Part shown: piece by piece, positions 1-12,121 of the stretch
How the letters are laid out: every line of letters starts with the position of its first letter
How positions within the stretch are numbered: position 1 is the stretch's first letter
Source of the DNA: Bubalus kerabau
Taxonomy: Eukaryota; Chordata; Mammalia; Artiodactyla; Bovidae
DNA length: 64,000 nucleotides
Assembly (NCBI RefSeq): GCF_029407905.1
Contig: NC_073630.1
Coordinates: 55,391,001-55,455,000, forward strand
Direction: 5' to 3'
The notes under the pieces: generated by a model
The model's database searches: none
What the model was told of the DNA's origin: nothing
The model's input: only the letters and a program-made list of their open reading frames with translations
Made by a program: the position numbers and the translations under genes

Positions 1-350
1 GTGTGTATCTGTTAAAATGTTCAGGTTTAACATAATAAGACTAGGGGTTAATATATGTACAGATAGTATATTTAGGGGGTAAATAGACAAATATGCATTA
101 TATTATGCAGAACTAAGAAAAATAATTATTCATATTTTAAATAGTAATTGAAGTGCTTTAGTATATGAATTCCCCTATGCTGGGTCTATTATCATTTCAA
201 GCAATATTTTTTTCCTTTTGTCATTTTAATTTAACTTCAAGGATACACAAATATTTAAGTTCTTCTTAGTATTTAAGCAAGTCAGTATTTTACAAATGAT
301 AGATAAAACTAGTAAATATGTAACAATTTATATTTTAGTATATTATTGTA
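1..350. other. AT-rich stretch, nothing recognised
   Basis: No reading frame, RNA gene or interspersed repeat could be identified before the first SINE. Confidence 0.5.
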
Positions 351-578
351 GGGGCTTCCCAGGTTGCTCTAGTGCTAAAGAAACTTTCTGCCGATGCAGA
401 TGATATAAGAAATGCAAATTTGATCCCTGTGTCAGGAAGATTCCTGGAGGAGGGCATGGCAACACACTTCAGTATTCTTGCCCGGAGAATCTCATGGACA
501 GAGGAGCCTGGCGGGCCACAGTCCATAGGGTCACACAGAGTTGGACACGACTATCGCGACTTAACACACACACATACA
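351..578 (+). mobile_element. Bov-tA SINE
   Basis: A tRNA-derived head (GGGCTTCCC start, degraded box-B region) is followed by the Bov-A body ending in GTTGGACACGAC and a short AC-rich tail. Bov-tA is a ruminant SINE mobilised by BovB enzymes. No target-site duplication (TSD) was found, and the divergence suggests an older copy. Open frames here are the SINE read as protein. Confidence 0.88.
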
Positions 579-1164
579 ATTTTAAGTTTCTTCTTTGTAC
601 TATAAAAATATCCTAAATTTAAGTAAGTTTTTAAAATTACCAGACATGGACTCAGGCAAGTACTCCAGATTACATTTGCTTCTTTTGTCTTCTCATGTGT
701 AAATAATAAAGAGCACTAGTAAAGGACACAAAAATGAAAATCTTGAGAAAAGCTAATAGATCATTCAGTCATTTCATCTATAAAAAAAGGTTAATCTGAC
801 ACAAAATTATTATAGTCTCAAGATTCAATAATTTTTTTGTGTTTATGGAAAACAGAAATATATCCCTTCAATTTTTCTTTCTAGATTTTCTCTACCATTT
901 CTGAAGCATCAAATATAGAAAATGGAAATGAACTCTCATTTGTAATTATGCTAAAAATGTATGTTTACAGCAATATAGGAAGTTAGTTGAAATGAATAAA
1001 CTTTAAGGAACATAACTTTAAAAAAGATACATTTTGTTTTATATAATTTACCAAGTAATTCCTATCATTTTTATTTTATGTATTCCAATATGGGACCTAA
1101 AATTTATAAATAATAGCACTGATTATGCTAGATATGAAATTTTAAATTCATTCTCCATCCTATA
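579..1164. other. AT-rich stretch, nothing recognised
   Basis: No repeat or coding signal seen; only short A and T runs. Confidence 0.45.
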
Positions 1165-1276
1165 CAAGATGATAGACTCCTTGTGAAGGGCAATTTTGTC
1201 ATCTTCAGTCTTATATCCTCAGTACCTAAAACTCTGTTCCCTGGAAGGTAGTCAATAACATGTAGCTGAACAGATG
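1165..1276 (+). repeat. L2-like LINE 3' end
   Basis: The order of short blocks (GACTCCTTG, a GGGCA block, TATCCTCAG, TACCTA, CTGG, AGTCAATAA) follows the 3' end of the ancient L2 LINE in sense orientation. It is heavily diverged, so the edges are approximate. The overlapping minus-strand open frame has no other support. Confidence 0.55.
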
Positions 1277-1417
1277 TAAGAAAATAGCAAGTTCTGACTA
1301 TTACAGATATTATCAACAGATGTAAAGAGCTGAGAAGACCTGGAACTATATTACACTGTTAATAAATTTATAAACAAGTGGTCACTATTCAATTTCCAAT
1401 GCAGTGTTATGTTAGAG

Positions 1418-1672
1418 GGCTTCCCAGGTGGTGCTAGTGGTAAGGAATCCACATGCCAATGCAGGAGACATAAGAGACACAGATTGGATCTCTGCATCGG
1501 GAAAATTCCCTGGAGGGGGTCAGCAACATCCTCCCTTGGAGGAAAGCACAGCAACCCACTCCAGTATTCTTGCCTGGAGAATCAGATGGACAGAGGAGCT
1601 TTGTGGGCTACAGTCCATAGGGTCGCAAAGAGTTGGACATGACTGAAGTGACTTAGCATGCACACATGTCAC
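1418..1672 (+). mobile_element. Bov-tA SINE with 7-bp TSD
   Basis: Full-length SINE flanked by GTTAGAG at 1411-1417 and 1673-1679. It carries about 25 extra bases near 1520-1546, between head and body, including a partial duplicate of the GGAGGA-rich segment. This accounts for its unusual length. Confidence 0.9.
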
Positions 1673-1854
1673 GTTAGAGTCCCTGAGAAAATCTCCCATT
1701 TCTGCTGTCCTCCCCTCACTTTCATGTTATGTATGATATTTCAGGAATCTTTGAATTTATATTGTCTTTAATACAGATTAAGGTCAAAATAACTTATAAT
1801 AACCATGAGAACAGAAATAATGCAATTCCTATGTTTCAACTGGCAGTGTATAGG

Positions 1855-1976
1855 ATGCTGCTGCTGCTGCTGCTAAGTCACTTCAGTCGTGTCCGACTCC
1901 CAGCGACCCCATGGACTGCAGCGCACCAGGCTCCTCCGTCCATGGGATTTTCCAGGCAAGAGTACTGGAGTGGGGT
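1855..1976 (-). mobile_element. Bov-A monomer, antisense
   Basis: The element starts with a CTG run at about 1858-1874, the reverse complement of the Bov-A2 AGC tail. It continues through one Bov-A unit and stops at GAGTGGGGTG. Only half of the usual dimer is present. Confidence 0.85.
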
Positions 1977-1980
1977 GGTC

Positions 1981-2033
1981 ACTGACAAATGCCAGTATTT
2001 GTTGAACAAATGAATGAATGAATGAATGAAAGA
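1981..2033 (+). repeat. L2/MIR-type tail with AATG microsatellite
   Basis: GTATTTGTTGAACAAATG runs into about five AATG units (2009-2030). This is the usual appearance of an L2 or MIR 3' tail. The Bov-A monomer upstream probably interrupted the older element, because CTGGCAGTGTATAGG before it also resembles L2. Confidence 0.45.
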
Positions 2034-2064
2034 CTTTATATTCACTATTTTGTCACATTTAGTA

Positions 2065-2292
2065 GGGGACTCCCCTGATGGCTCAGTTGGTAAAGAATCT
2101 GCCTGAAATGCAGGCGACTGCATGGAATACAGGACACCTGGATTCGAGCCCTAAGTCAGAAGATCACCTGGAGAAGGAAATAGCAACTCACTCTAGTATT
2201 ATTGCCTGGGGAATTCCATGGACAGAGGAACCTGGTGGGCTACAGTCCACGGGGTCACAAGAGTTGGATATGACTTAGAGACTAAACCAACC
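2065..2292 (+). mobile_element. Bov-tA SINE
   Basis: tRNA head with GGCTCAGTTGGTAAAGAATC, then the Bov-A body. A short extra segment lies between the box-A-like and box-B-like regions (near 2115-2135). No clear TSD. Confidence 0.87.
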
Positions 2293-3095
2293 AATGAATT
2301 AAACTTTGAGGTATGAGAAAACTATGCATTTACTGAAGGTGACAGTTAACACTGATAGGGGAATACAGTACAAAGACGTTGAGTGCAGGTTACTTTTAAG
2401 TATGATGATGCTACTACAAGCATTACAAGGAAAAAAATGATCCTTATTCAGTAATGACTGAGTACCTGATAGATATAGTTCTTGATATCTTAAAAAAAAA
2501 AAAAACCTGCTACAACATTATGTAGTAAATGATACTATTTCTATGTTACAGATAAGAAATCTCTAACAAAGTCAGGATATCAATCACTTTCCTGAGACAA
2601 AAGACTTTGTTAAAACACATTTTCAAGTCTATGTATTTTAAATATTATAAATTAGTATTCTTTGAGAAACAATCACTGTTGCTTTCCTCACAGTCATTAT
2701 AGAATGCCTAGAAAGGTTCTCTTGTAGTTTTACTTTTTTATTTTATCTACCAGATGGACCATTACTAAATCAAATCCATCCTTCTTATCTGAAAGATTTT
2801 GTACTGCAACTCTTATTTCATATTCTATTTCAATTTTATTGTTGCTCAAAACTGTTCCCTAGATTTACTTAAGAAGGCTCATCAATTATTCAATCTGTAG
2901 AAAAACGATTGTAAGATGTTAATACCAAAAAAGAATACCAACTGTTTGTAAAATTAAATATTACTTTTAAGTAAGCTAGTAGGAAAATGTATTAGTATTT
3001 TTAAAATACCTATCATATACAATAAAAATTGAATTAAAATATTACAACTATTTATAGTTAGAGAACAGCCATTTTAAATTGAGTTTAAAATTAAT
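2293..3095. other. AT-rich stretch with a probable MIR
   Basis: About 2450-2600 looks like a diverged sense MIR core (GTTACAGATAAGAAA block then CACTTTCCTGAG), with an A-run at 2491-2503 inside it. The rest is unassigned. Confidence 0.4.
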
Positions 3096-3107
3096 AAATA
3101 TTTTCAA

Positions 3108-3336
3108 GGGCCTCCCTTGTGGCTCAGATGGTAAAGAATTTGCCTGAAATGCAGGAGACCAGCTTCGATCCCTGGGCCAGGACGATCCCCCAGAGAAAAG
3201 AATACTCCCCTTTCCAGTATTCTTACCTGGAGAATTCTATGAACAGATGAGTCTGAAATTAACCTGTGCCCCCAGGTTACTGTCCATGGGGGCACAAAGA
3301 GTTGGACACAACTAGGCAACTAACACACACACACAC
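3108..3336 (+). mobile_element. Bov-tA SINE with perfect 12-bp TSD
   Basis: AAATATTTTCAA flanks the element at 3096-3107 and 3337-3348 without mismatch, fixing both ends. The tail is a CA run. About 20 foreign bases sit in the body near 3252-3275. Confidence 0.93.
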
Positions 3337-3348
3337 AAATATTTTCAA

Positions 3349-4570
3349 AAGTATTCACTAATTGTAATATAAATTCATTAGTTTATTTTATATTGGTCCA
3401 AAGTAATATGAAAAGACCTGAATAATTCTATTATTAATAATATGAGGGAATAAAACTATAATACATGATTATTTTGAAATAATTCAGTCTAAAATCATCA
3501 TGAGAGTATAAGAATTTTTTTTAAGTAACCTAGTAAGTGGAATAGTTATTTTCACCACTACTGTAACACTATAGCCACAGAACTAGGATTTACTGAAAGA
3601 TCAGACTGGACTATTACATGAGGCCATTAATTATGATGGTTCTAGAGATAGGATACTTTCAGGGTTATATGATTATAATTGGTCACATAAAACCTTAAAA
3701 TCTGCAGTAATATTCAATTCTTTTTTGTCTTATGTATGTTTTTGTCTTTTTTTGTCTTAAATATGTTTATCAGTATCAGGGGGAAATTACTATTTAAATT
3801 AAACACCATCTGTTTTCTTAACAGAAGAAATGAAAAGCCTTACTGGAAATAATGAAGCATTGAAGTAAATATTAAACATCAGTAAAATTAACGCAAATAG
3901 TAATAGGTTTAATTTTACCTTTCAATATAATTTTAAGTCTCTCATATAATATAAGATCATTAAAAAAAAAATCAGCAATATGCAGTTGCAAAGGTTAGGT
4001 ATCCCTATGTTAATTCTAATTTTTAGAGCTGAAATTACAAACTTCATTTTATGGTTGTTGCAGAGTAAGAAGAATAAATTTAGAAACATACAAGTCTTCT
4101 TTTGAATTGAATAGATATTACTTTAGAAAGAAAGACCAGATCTGAAGATTAGGGGAAAAAACCTTAAAATAAAATTTCAGGAAATTTTGGAAAATATTTT
4201 TGCAAATAAAAAAATGTCTGGACAAACAGATCACCTAAAAAGAGTAAAAAATTGGTTAAAATCAATTAACTTGCATGTAAGTGATAAACAAGTGGCATGT
4301 GTATTCAGTACTAAACTGTTCACCTAAAGAGATTATAGACATAGAAATCACAAATGGAAAAAGTTATGAAAATCTGGAAAACATAAATGTGAGCTGTTAC
4401 AGTAAATCTTGGTAGCTCAAAATCCTAGAAAATTTGTCACTTTTAAATATAGCATCTTAATTTTACAAAATTCTTAGAAATAAATACTAATATTTGTAAT
4501 GAGATCTAAATTATTATTTTGTGTGTTTAGCTCAAATTCAATTCAATAACTCGAGTCATGTATTAGTTAA
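3349..4570. other. AT-rich stretch, nothing recognised
   Basis: No repeat family or exon recognised. A short T-rich imperfect repeat with TTTTTGTCTT units lies at about 3720-3760. Confidence 0.45.
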
Positions 4571-4736
4571 AGTGAAAGTATCAGTCAGTCAGTCATGTCC
4601 GACTCTTTGCAACTCTAGACTGTAGCCCGCCAGGCTCCTCTGTCCGTGGGATTCTCCAGTCAAGAATACTGCAGTGGGTTGCATTCCTGGATCTCCAGCA
4701 TTGTGCACAGATTCTTTACCATCTGAGCCACCACAG
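4571..4736 (-). mobile_element. Bov-tA SINE fragment, antisense
   Basis: Bov-A body followed by the reverse-complement tRNA head (TTCTTTACCATCTGAGCCACC). It is shortened by an internal deletion that removes part of the body after GTGGGTTGC. Confidence 0.85.
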
Positions 4737-4829
4737 GATAATACTCAGGTTTCTTTGGTACTTACATGAAGACTTTTTTTTGAAAGGAATATCTATTTTT
4801 TTAATTAAAAATATATTAGAAATTACTCT

Positions 4830-5090
4830 CGGAGAAGTCAATGGCACCCCACTCCAGTACTCTTGCCTGGAAAATCCCATGGATGGAGGAGCCTGGTGGG
4901 CTGCCGTCCATGGGGTCGCGAAGAGTCAGACACAACTGAGCGACTTCATTTTCACTTTTCACTTTCATGCATTGGAGAAGGCAATGGCAACCCACTCCAG
5001 TGTTCTTGCCTGGAGAATCGCAGGGATGGGGAGCCTGGTGGGCTGCCGTCTATGGGGATCGCACAGAGTCGGACACGACTGAAGCGACAT

Positions 5091-5117
<27 letters not shown>
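4830..5117 (+). mobile_element. Bov-A2 SINE, full dimer, 12-bp TSD
   Basis: Two Bov-A units joined by the CACTTTCATGCATTGG linker and ending in an AGC/CAG run (5092-5117). AGAAATTACTCT flanks it perfectly at 4818-4829 and 5118-5129. Divergence is low, so this looks recent. Confidence 0.95.
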
Positions 5118-5121
<4 letters not shown>

Positions 5122-5129
5122 ATTACTCT

Positions 5130-6066
5130 GGGAAAGTTTTGTTTTTTTTTTTCATTTACAGGTCAATCATTGTTCTGTTCAGAAACCAACAATATTCAAT
5201 TATAAGCCATATATTTTATTTCAGATTAACAAAAAAATAAACGAGACATTTAGGAACTTTAGCATGTAGAAAAAAGAAAAATTTGCTAAATTTTACCATC
5301 TAGAAAAAATTATTGGTAACTTTTGGTGGACATTATATCTCTCAATGTGTATTCACAGAAATAAATAAATAGATAAGTTAGACAAAGAGACAGAGAGCTT
5401 CAAATAAATTTTAAAAATGATACAATATCATACATGACTATATAATACAAAGTAATGTATTTAATTTTAAGTATAATCAAGAATGAATAAAAGTTAATGT
5501 AAAGATGTTTGTAATCTTTAAATAAATAATCATAGAATATATTATTCCTAAAATATCTTCTATTTTAAAATCTGGGTGTTTTGTTGTTGTTGTTGTTGTT
5601 AGTTATGTCTTTTTAATTCTAGAGACTCTATTTTAAATCACAAATTATAAGTTATTTATTTTTGGCTCTCTTTCATCTCCTTACTTTGCTGTATTATCAG
5701 CTTTACAACATCAAATTGTCTAATAATAACCTTTTAAAACTATAATTCTAGCATTCTTCAATTTTGCGCTTGTACACAAATTCATTGAATTAACAATTTC
5801 ACTCTCCTTATGACTTCTCCATCAATGAAGTTTTGGTATACATCTTTCAGTTCTCAGAATGGTATAATCAAATTTTATTTCTCCCCTCAAGCATGGCTCA
5901 TTGCTACAGTTTTCTTATTTTTTTAATACATAATTCTTATTTCTATAATAATAGCACCAACCAACTATTTATAAATCTCTGGTAACAATATTTTCCCTTG
6001 AGAGTTTGTAAGAATTGTTCCACTCTTTTGAAACTGAATACTATACTAAAAAAAAAAAAAATTAAT
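5130..6066. other. AT-rich stretch, simple repeats only
   Basis: A T-run lies at 5142-5153 and a TTG run at about 5580-5602. The TTG run followed by AGTTATGTC may be a very decayed antisense SINE end. Nothing else recognised. Confidence 0.4.
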
Positions 6067-6096
6067 AATAATCTAAATGCAAGTTCCCTTCTCTTA

Positions 6097-6326
6097 GTGC
6101 TTTCCCCATGGCTCAGCAGTAAAGTATCTGCCTGCAATGCAGGAGACCTGGGTTCAATCCCTGAGTCTGGAATATCCCCAGGGGGAGGGCATGGCAACCC
6201 GTTCCAGTGTTCTTGCCTGGAGAATCCCATGGAAGAGGACCCTGAAGGGCCATAGTCTATGGGGTTGCAAAGAGCTGGAAATGACTGAAGCAACTGAACA
6301 CATGCACATACACATTGTACTGAAAA
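6097..6326 (+). mobile_element. Bov-tA SINE with long imperfect TSD
   Basis: The AATAATCTAA / GTTCC / TTCTCT pattern occurs before (6067-6096) and after (6327-6350) the element, the two copies differing by a 6-base indel. Head and body are complete and the tail is CA-rich. Confidence 0.9.
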
Positions 6327-6350
6327 AATAATCTAAGTTCCTTTCTCTAA

Positions 6351-7070
6351 ATGATTGCCCACATCCTGAAAGTTTCATAATTTCCCCAAGATATATCTTA
6401 AAGCCTTATTTTTTTCCCTTGTATAAGGTATGCCCTACTGTTTATAAATTCATGCCTGTGTTTGTTGAAAATATATTTCTTTATGCATTATTTCTTGAGA
6501 AAACCTAATGCTTTTGAATTAAATTCCTATCATCTATGTTGCATAGAAATTATCTTATTTATAATCATTTCTGAACCATTGCATTTCTTACAGTTTGAAG
6601 GGGTGGGTGGTTTTGTAAAATTGCCCACTATGCTCTTCAATTTTTTAATGTTTAGTCTAATGTTATTGCTCAATAAATAAATTACGTGTTTCTCCTCCAA
6701 TTCTTTTCTAAACTCTTTATTATATTTAAATATACAGAACTGATTCCAAGGAAAGAAGAGCTCATTTTAAAACTAATCATCATGAGGAAGTAATTAATAC
6801 GTACCTCATTACCTTTAAGATCATACTAAAATAAGCACAAAAATGTATCGCTTTATCCACTTAAAAAGATTTATTGAGCTGATCTAACACATAGATGCAG
6901 AATCATAGATACCAAAACATATGCTGGGTGTAAGAGTTACAAACTTGCTTTCAAGAAAGTCATGAATTATTAATGAATAAGATTTTCACTTATTATAATC
7001 ATCAAATATCTCAACACACAGTAACTAACACATAAAATCTAGAAAGGGACTTTTAGTCTTTATTCTTTTC
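6351..7070. other. AT-rich stretch, nothing recognised
   Basis: No repeat, exon or RNA gene identified. Confidence 0.45.
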
Positions 7071-7279
7071 TGTCACTTCAGTTGTGTCAAACTCTGTGTG
7101 GCCCCACAGACTGTAGCCACCAGCCTCCTCTGTCCATGGGATTTTCCAGTCAAGAATACTGGAGTGGATTGCCATTTCCTACTCCAGGGGATAGCCTCCA
7201 CCCAGGGATTGAACCTGTGTCTCTTAAATCTCCTGCATTGGTAGGCAGGTTCTGTACCACTAGCACTACTTGGGAAGCT
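7071..7279 (-). mobile_element. Bov-tA SINE, antisense
   Basis: Body in reverse complement (ACTTCAGTTGTGTC to ATTTTCCAGTCAAG), then head ending CTTGGGAAGCT. The tRNA portion is the CTAGTGGTA-type variant. No clear TSD. Confidence 0.87.
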
Positions 7280-7410
7280 TGATATTTCAGCAGTCAAATT
7301 TTAAGTTATTTTTGTATTTCCATTTCAACTATGAAATATGTAGTTACAAGGTATTCACCAATAACTAATTTTGACCTTCATATCACTTAGAAATGTGACT
7401 TAGGGCAAGA

Positions 7411-7681
7411 TAGAAGGCAATGGCACCCCACTCCAGTACTCTTGCCTGGAAAATCCCATGGATGGAGGAGCCTGGTAGGCTGCAGTCCATGGAGTCGCTA
7501 AGAGTCAGACACAACTGAGTGACTTCACTTTCACTTTTCAGTTTCATGCATTGGAGAAGGAAATGGCAACCCACTCCAGTGTTCTTGCCTGGAGAATCCC
7601 AGGGATGGCATTGCCTGGTGGGCTGCCGTCTATGGGGTCACACAGAGTTGGACACGACTGAAGGGACTTAGCAGCAGCAGT
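7411..7681 (+). mobile_element. Bov-A2 SINE, full dimer
   Basis: Both units and the linker are present and it ends in a short AGC run. No convincing TSD was found. Confidence 0.92.
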
Positions 7682-7739
7682 AGTTAGTTTCTTTAAGCTT
7701 CAACTTCTTCTTTTACAAATGATAATGATGTCAACTTTT

Positions 7740-7920
7740 CTAAAGTGCTTAATATGTGACAGATTCTGCTAAGCATTGGATCATGTAATTATCTTAACAG
7801 GATAACTGAGTGTATGTCTCTGTGTGTGTGTAAATTAAAACACAGAATAGGTTAAATAACAAGATGTCACAACTGAAAAGTGATAGAGTTGAAATTTGAG
7901 TCTATTCTTGTCTACATCCA
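7740..7920 (+). repeat. MIR SINE
   Basis: A sense MIR order is visible: AGTGCTTAATATGTGACAG, TAAGCATTGGATCATG, an ACAGAATAGGTTAAATAAC core, GTCACAACTG and AGTGATAGAGTTG. A GT run interrupts the core at about 7817-7831. Confidence 0.6.
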
Positions 7921-8429
7921 ATATTTATGATCATAATAACTTTATTAGTTATTTCCAATGAAAAGGTTTATTACTGTTCAATGAAAGAACAAAAATACAG
8001 TGTCTAGCATGTAGAAAATGGTCAGTAGATATTAGCTTCCCTTATGATTATATTTGTTATATATATATATTTATAAATATGGAAAGACAGTGATAATTGA
8101 ACATATTGTTTTTAAAGGCTTTCTTTAGACTGCTATAAATATTTAACAGTAATACTACCATGACAACCCAAGCAATCCAGACAAAATGCCTATAACAGAA
8201 TTCTAGTTAAGTGTTGAATAAAAAACCAAAGAAGCATTCAAAACAAATCATCAAAATACAAAGAATTAGACAACTTTGGGGGCCCAAGACTTGAAGTGAT
8301 AGGGGAAGGCTGAGGTATAGAAATAGTTGATATGGGAGACCATATTCATTAAACAAATGTAGAAATTAAGTGCACAAATATAACTAAATGTGTTGAAGAT
8401 AATTAAGCCAAGCTTTTCACTGCCAGAAA
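7921..8429. other. AT-rich stretch, nothing recognised
   Basis: A TA run lies at 8057-8072. Nothing else was identified before the L1. Confidence 0.4.
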
Positions 8430-9418
8430 TAGTAATGAAACTAGAACACTTTCTAACACCATACACAAAAATGAACTCAAAATGGATTAAAGATCTAAAC
8501 GTAAGGCCAGAAATTATAAAACTCCTAGAGGAAAACGTAGGCAAAACACTCTCCGACAAAGATCACAGCAGGGTCCTCTATGATCCGCCTCCCAGAATAT
8601 TGGAAATAAAAGCAAAAATAAACAAATGGGACCTAATAAAAATTAAAAGCTTCTGCATAACAAAGGAAACTATAAGCAAGGTGAAAAGACAGCCTTCAGA
8701 ATGGGAGAAAATAATAGCAAATGAAGCAACTGACAAAGAATTAATCTCAAAAATATACAAGCAACTCCTACAGCTCAACTCCAGAAAAATAAATGACCCA
8801 ATCAAAAAATGGGCCAAAGAACTAAACAGACATTTCTCCAAATAAGACATACAGATCACTAACAAACACATGAAAAGATGCTTATCATCACTCATTATTA
8901 GAGAAATACAAATCAAAACCACTATGAGGTACCATTTCACGCCAGTCAGAATGGCTGCTATCCAAAAGTCTACAAGCAATACATGCTGGAGAGGGTGTGG
9001 AGAAAAGGGAACCCTCTTACACTGTTGGTGGGAATGCAAACTAGTACAGCCACTATGGAGAACAGTGTGAAGATTCCTTAAAAAACTGGAAATAGAACTG
9101 CCATATGACTCAGCAATTCCACTGCTGGGCATACACACCGAGGAAACCAGAATTGAAAGAGACACATGTACCCCAATGTTCATTGCAGCACTGTTTATAA
9201 TAGCCAGGACATTGAAGCAACCTAGATGTCCATCAGCAGACGAATGGTAAGAAAGCAGTGGTACATATACACGATGGAATATTACTCAGCTATTAAAAAT
9301 AATGCATTTGAATCAGTTCTAATGAGTTGAATGAAACTGGAGCCTATTATACAGAGTGAAGTAAGCCAGAAAGAAAAACACCAATACAGTATAGTAATGC
9401 ATATATATGGGATTTAGA
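8430..9418 (+). pseudogene. L1 ORF2 C-terminal remnant
   Basis: About 330 codons of the L1 ORF2 C-terminus (beyond the RT domain, including the cysteine-bearing region near 8982-9030) read in one frame from 8430 to 9070. Nonsense codons lie at 8843-8845 (TAA) and 9068-9070 (TGA). A one-base loss near 9245 shifts the rest, and the ancestral stop lies at about 9416-9418. ORF2p is the endonuclease and reverse transcriptase that copies L1 RNA; this fragment has neither catalytic domain and cannot act. Confidence 0.88.
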
Positions 9419-9800
9419 AAGTTGGTAACAATAATCCTGTATGTGAGACAGCAAGAGACACAGATGTATAGCACAGTCTTTTGGACTCTGTGGGAGAGGG
9501 CGGGGGTGGGATGGTTTGGGAGAATGGCATTGAAACATGAATATTATCATACGTGAAACGGATTGCCAGTCCAGGTTCAAAGCATGATACAGGGTGCTCA
9601 GGGCTGGTACACTGCGATGACCCAGAGGGATAGGATGGGGAGGGAGGTGAGAAGGGGGTTCAGGATGGGAAACACATGTACACACGTGGTGGATTCATGT
9701 CAATGTACGACAAAACCAATACAATATTGTAAAGTAATCAGCCTCTAAAAATTAAATAAATAAAGTGAAAAAAAATAAAAAATAAATAAATAAAACATGA
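8430..9800 (+). mobile_element. L1 LINE, 5'-truncated 3' end (ruminant L1 type)
   Basis: Covers the last part of ORF2, the 3' UTR (AGTCCAGG...GGGGCTGG-like block with the GGGGAGGGAGG-rich segment near 9640) and an A-rich AAAT tail at 9752-9800. It lacks the 5' UTR, ORF1 and most of ORF2, so it is a dead copy. The 201-residue minus-strand open frame across it is an antisense shadow. Confidence 0.92.
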
Positions 9801-10220
9801 CAAGGAAAAAGAATAAAACCTAAAGTGTTGAATTAAAGTTGTATCATTTCCTTATAGATGGATAAAAAGGAGAGAGATTAATACAGACATTTGTAAGTTT
9901 AAGTATATAAATGATCATGCTTTCTAGTTCTGTCCACTGAGTCTAAAAGTTCCCATAACACTCCCATAGCAATGAACATAACTGCGAGTCCTGATCTTGA
10001 CTTTAAAATGGCATCTTCTACTAAACAGAACCAATGTTAAAGGTTAAATGGTTAATTATAGAGCTGGATGAAGAAAAGTATAAGATAAGCCTGGAAAATT
10101 TTTTCGTGCTTGAAAGTAGAAAAATGCTCCATTGTTGTTGTTTAGTCTCTGCTTGACATATCAAAAAGATACAGGCTTTCCAGCCTACAATATATAAGTT
10201 CTTGGGTACTCCTTTGCACT
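9801..10220. other. Unassigned stretch
   Basis: AT-rich with no recognised repeat or exon. A short TTGTTGTTGTTTAG at about 10132 is likely a chance or decayed SINE end. Confidence 0.4.
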
Positions 10221-10400
10221 GGGCTTCCACAGGGACTCAGTGGTAAAGAATCTGCCTACCAATGCAGGAGATGAGAGTTCAATTCCTGGGTTGGGGAGAA
10301 GGAAATGGCAGCCAACTTCTGGGAAAATCTCATGGAGAGAGGAGCTTGGTGGGCTACAAAGAAGTCTCAAAGAGTCCACATGACCGAGCATGCATGCACT
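10221..10400 (+). mobile_element. Bov-tA SINE, shortened
   Basis: Good head (GGGCTTCCACAGGGACTCAG) and a body with deletions, ending near CATGACCGAGCATGC. A possible short TSD (TTGCACT and CTGCACT) flanks it. Confidence 0.85.
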
Positions 10401-10705
10401 CTGCACTAATAGGTTCTTCCATATATCATGCACAATTACTGTAGTTTATTTTATTATCAGCATCATATTCTCTTCTGACAAATCACAGAACATAACCATA
10501 GTTTAAACCATAAGAAGTTCATTTGCCTCTCATTTAAATATCTAATATCCAATATTTTGATAACCAAACCTGGCATACCACTCCATAGTGTCAGGACACA
10601 GGATTTTGCAAACCTATTACGTGCTCTGCAAAGTCACTTCATGTTCTAAGATATTCAGTCATTGTATCTCGAGGTCACTCAGCAAAAAAGGGAAAAGAAA
10701 GGTTT

Positions 10706-10900
10706 GTGAAGTGAAAGTCACTCAGTCGCGTCTGACTCTTTGCCACCACATGGAATATACAGTCCATGGAATTCTCCAGGCCAGAATAGTGGAATGGGTA
10801 GCCTTTCCCTTCTCCAGGGGATCATCCCAACCCAGGGATTGAACTCAGGTCTCCGGCATTGCAGGCTGATTCTTCACCAGCTGAGCTACAAGGGAAGCCC
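10706..10900 (-). mobile_element. Bov-tA SINE, antisense, 11-bp TSD
   Basis: AAGAAAGGTTT (10695-10705) and AAGAAAGGCTT (10901-10911) bracket the element with one mismatch. Body, then tRNA head ending CAAGGGAAGCCC. Confidence 0.92.
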
Positions 10901-10911
10901 AAGAAAGGCTT

Positions 10912-12121
10912 ACCCCTCTTTGTAATGGCATTTTCCACAAGTCACACTTAGATCTAGATGAACCTTATTTGCAGCAGTTTGGTGATATGGCCACATATCA
11001 CTGCTAGTAAGAATAGGAAATGCATATATTTTATGCAATCTTATATTGAGCAAAAGATTTTATAACTCTAGGATAATGATGAAACTTGATTTTGGAAGAT
11101 GTGCGAATAACCATATCTGCTCCAATAACTGTTCTTAATTTGCTCACATAGTCTTCTGTGTCTACTAGATAAATCACTTTCAATGTATTCAAATCCTTAA
11201 GGTGGCGCTACATTTCCTTTGCATGCAAGTAGTTCTGCTGTCCAATCTGCTCTGAGTTTCTAATTGGATTCCTCTATGTACCTATTGCACAGATTCTCTT
11301 CTGGGATATTCAGACCTTATTATCCTATTTATTTTATTTGATCAGGTTGGTGGTTTCACTGGGAAATGTCTGTTGTCTATATTATCACCAACTTTTCTCA
11401 TGGGCTAATCAAACCCCTAAGAGAAATAACATCCATTTTCTTAATTATCTTTGAAATGTCCCTTTATTCTAATCGAGACCTATGTTTACTTTCTTAGGCT
11501 TTTTAGGGAATAAATCTTGCTTTCTGTCATTGTGCTGGTGGCACAGAACAATCGAATATTTGTTTAAACTCTCTTTGAAACAGATCTTCAACAAATGCTC
11601 CTCCCCTACCCCAGCAATACTCTTCAATTTTACTTCTTTACAATCAAAATGCCATTAATTCTTGAGCCAAATAAGGGTTCTGTGATGCATATTGTATTCC
11701 TTCTCAGTTTTCATCATTTTGGGCTTAGAATTTAATTTTTCCAAGGTTCCTAAATCAGTAATACTTATACTGCCTTTCACCTTCCAAAATATCACTGCCA
11801 TTATTTTCTCGGTTATTACAGTTTTCCTTGGAGATGTAACTTTAACATCATTTCTTTCTTTTACTTTGGTAGGGTTTAGGAAATAAATGAAGATAAATAT
11901 TTCTTCATATCTACCATTTTTAACCTGAAGTTATTTTTCTTTTTTTTTTAACTAAGAATACAAAAGAAACAAACTTTATTTATATTTAATACATATATTA
12001 ACACAAGGATCCTCATTTGGTCTGAATGTCACAGCTATATATCATAATACATACATTGCATATATTTCAGTAATACATATATTTCAGTCAGTCATCTGAA
12101 TGAAAAATCTGTTCTAGTTAC
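10912..12121. other. 1.2 kb without recognised content
   Basis: Less AT-biased than its surroundings in 11100-11650, but no conserved reading frame or known repeat could be assigned on either strand. A 64-codon plus-strand frame at 11692-11886 is hydrophobic and AT-driven, with no support as a gene. Confidence 0.4.

Noticed and set aside
5092..5117. CAG repeat, considered as a coding or disease-type expansion
   Set aside because: It is the normal AGC tail of a Bov-A2 SINE, not in an exon.
8578..9183. 201-residue open frame on the minus strand, the longest in the window
   Set aside because: It lies wholly inside the sense L1 ORF2 remnant and is its antisense shadow, with no domain of its own.
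11100..11900. Possible processed pseudogene or exon in GC-balanced sequence
   Set aside because: No frame of useful length on either strand, no poly-A tail and no flanking duplication.
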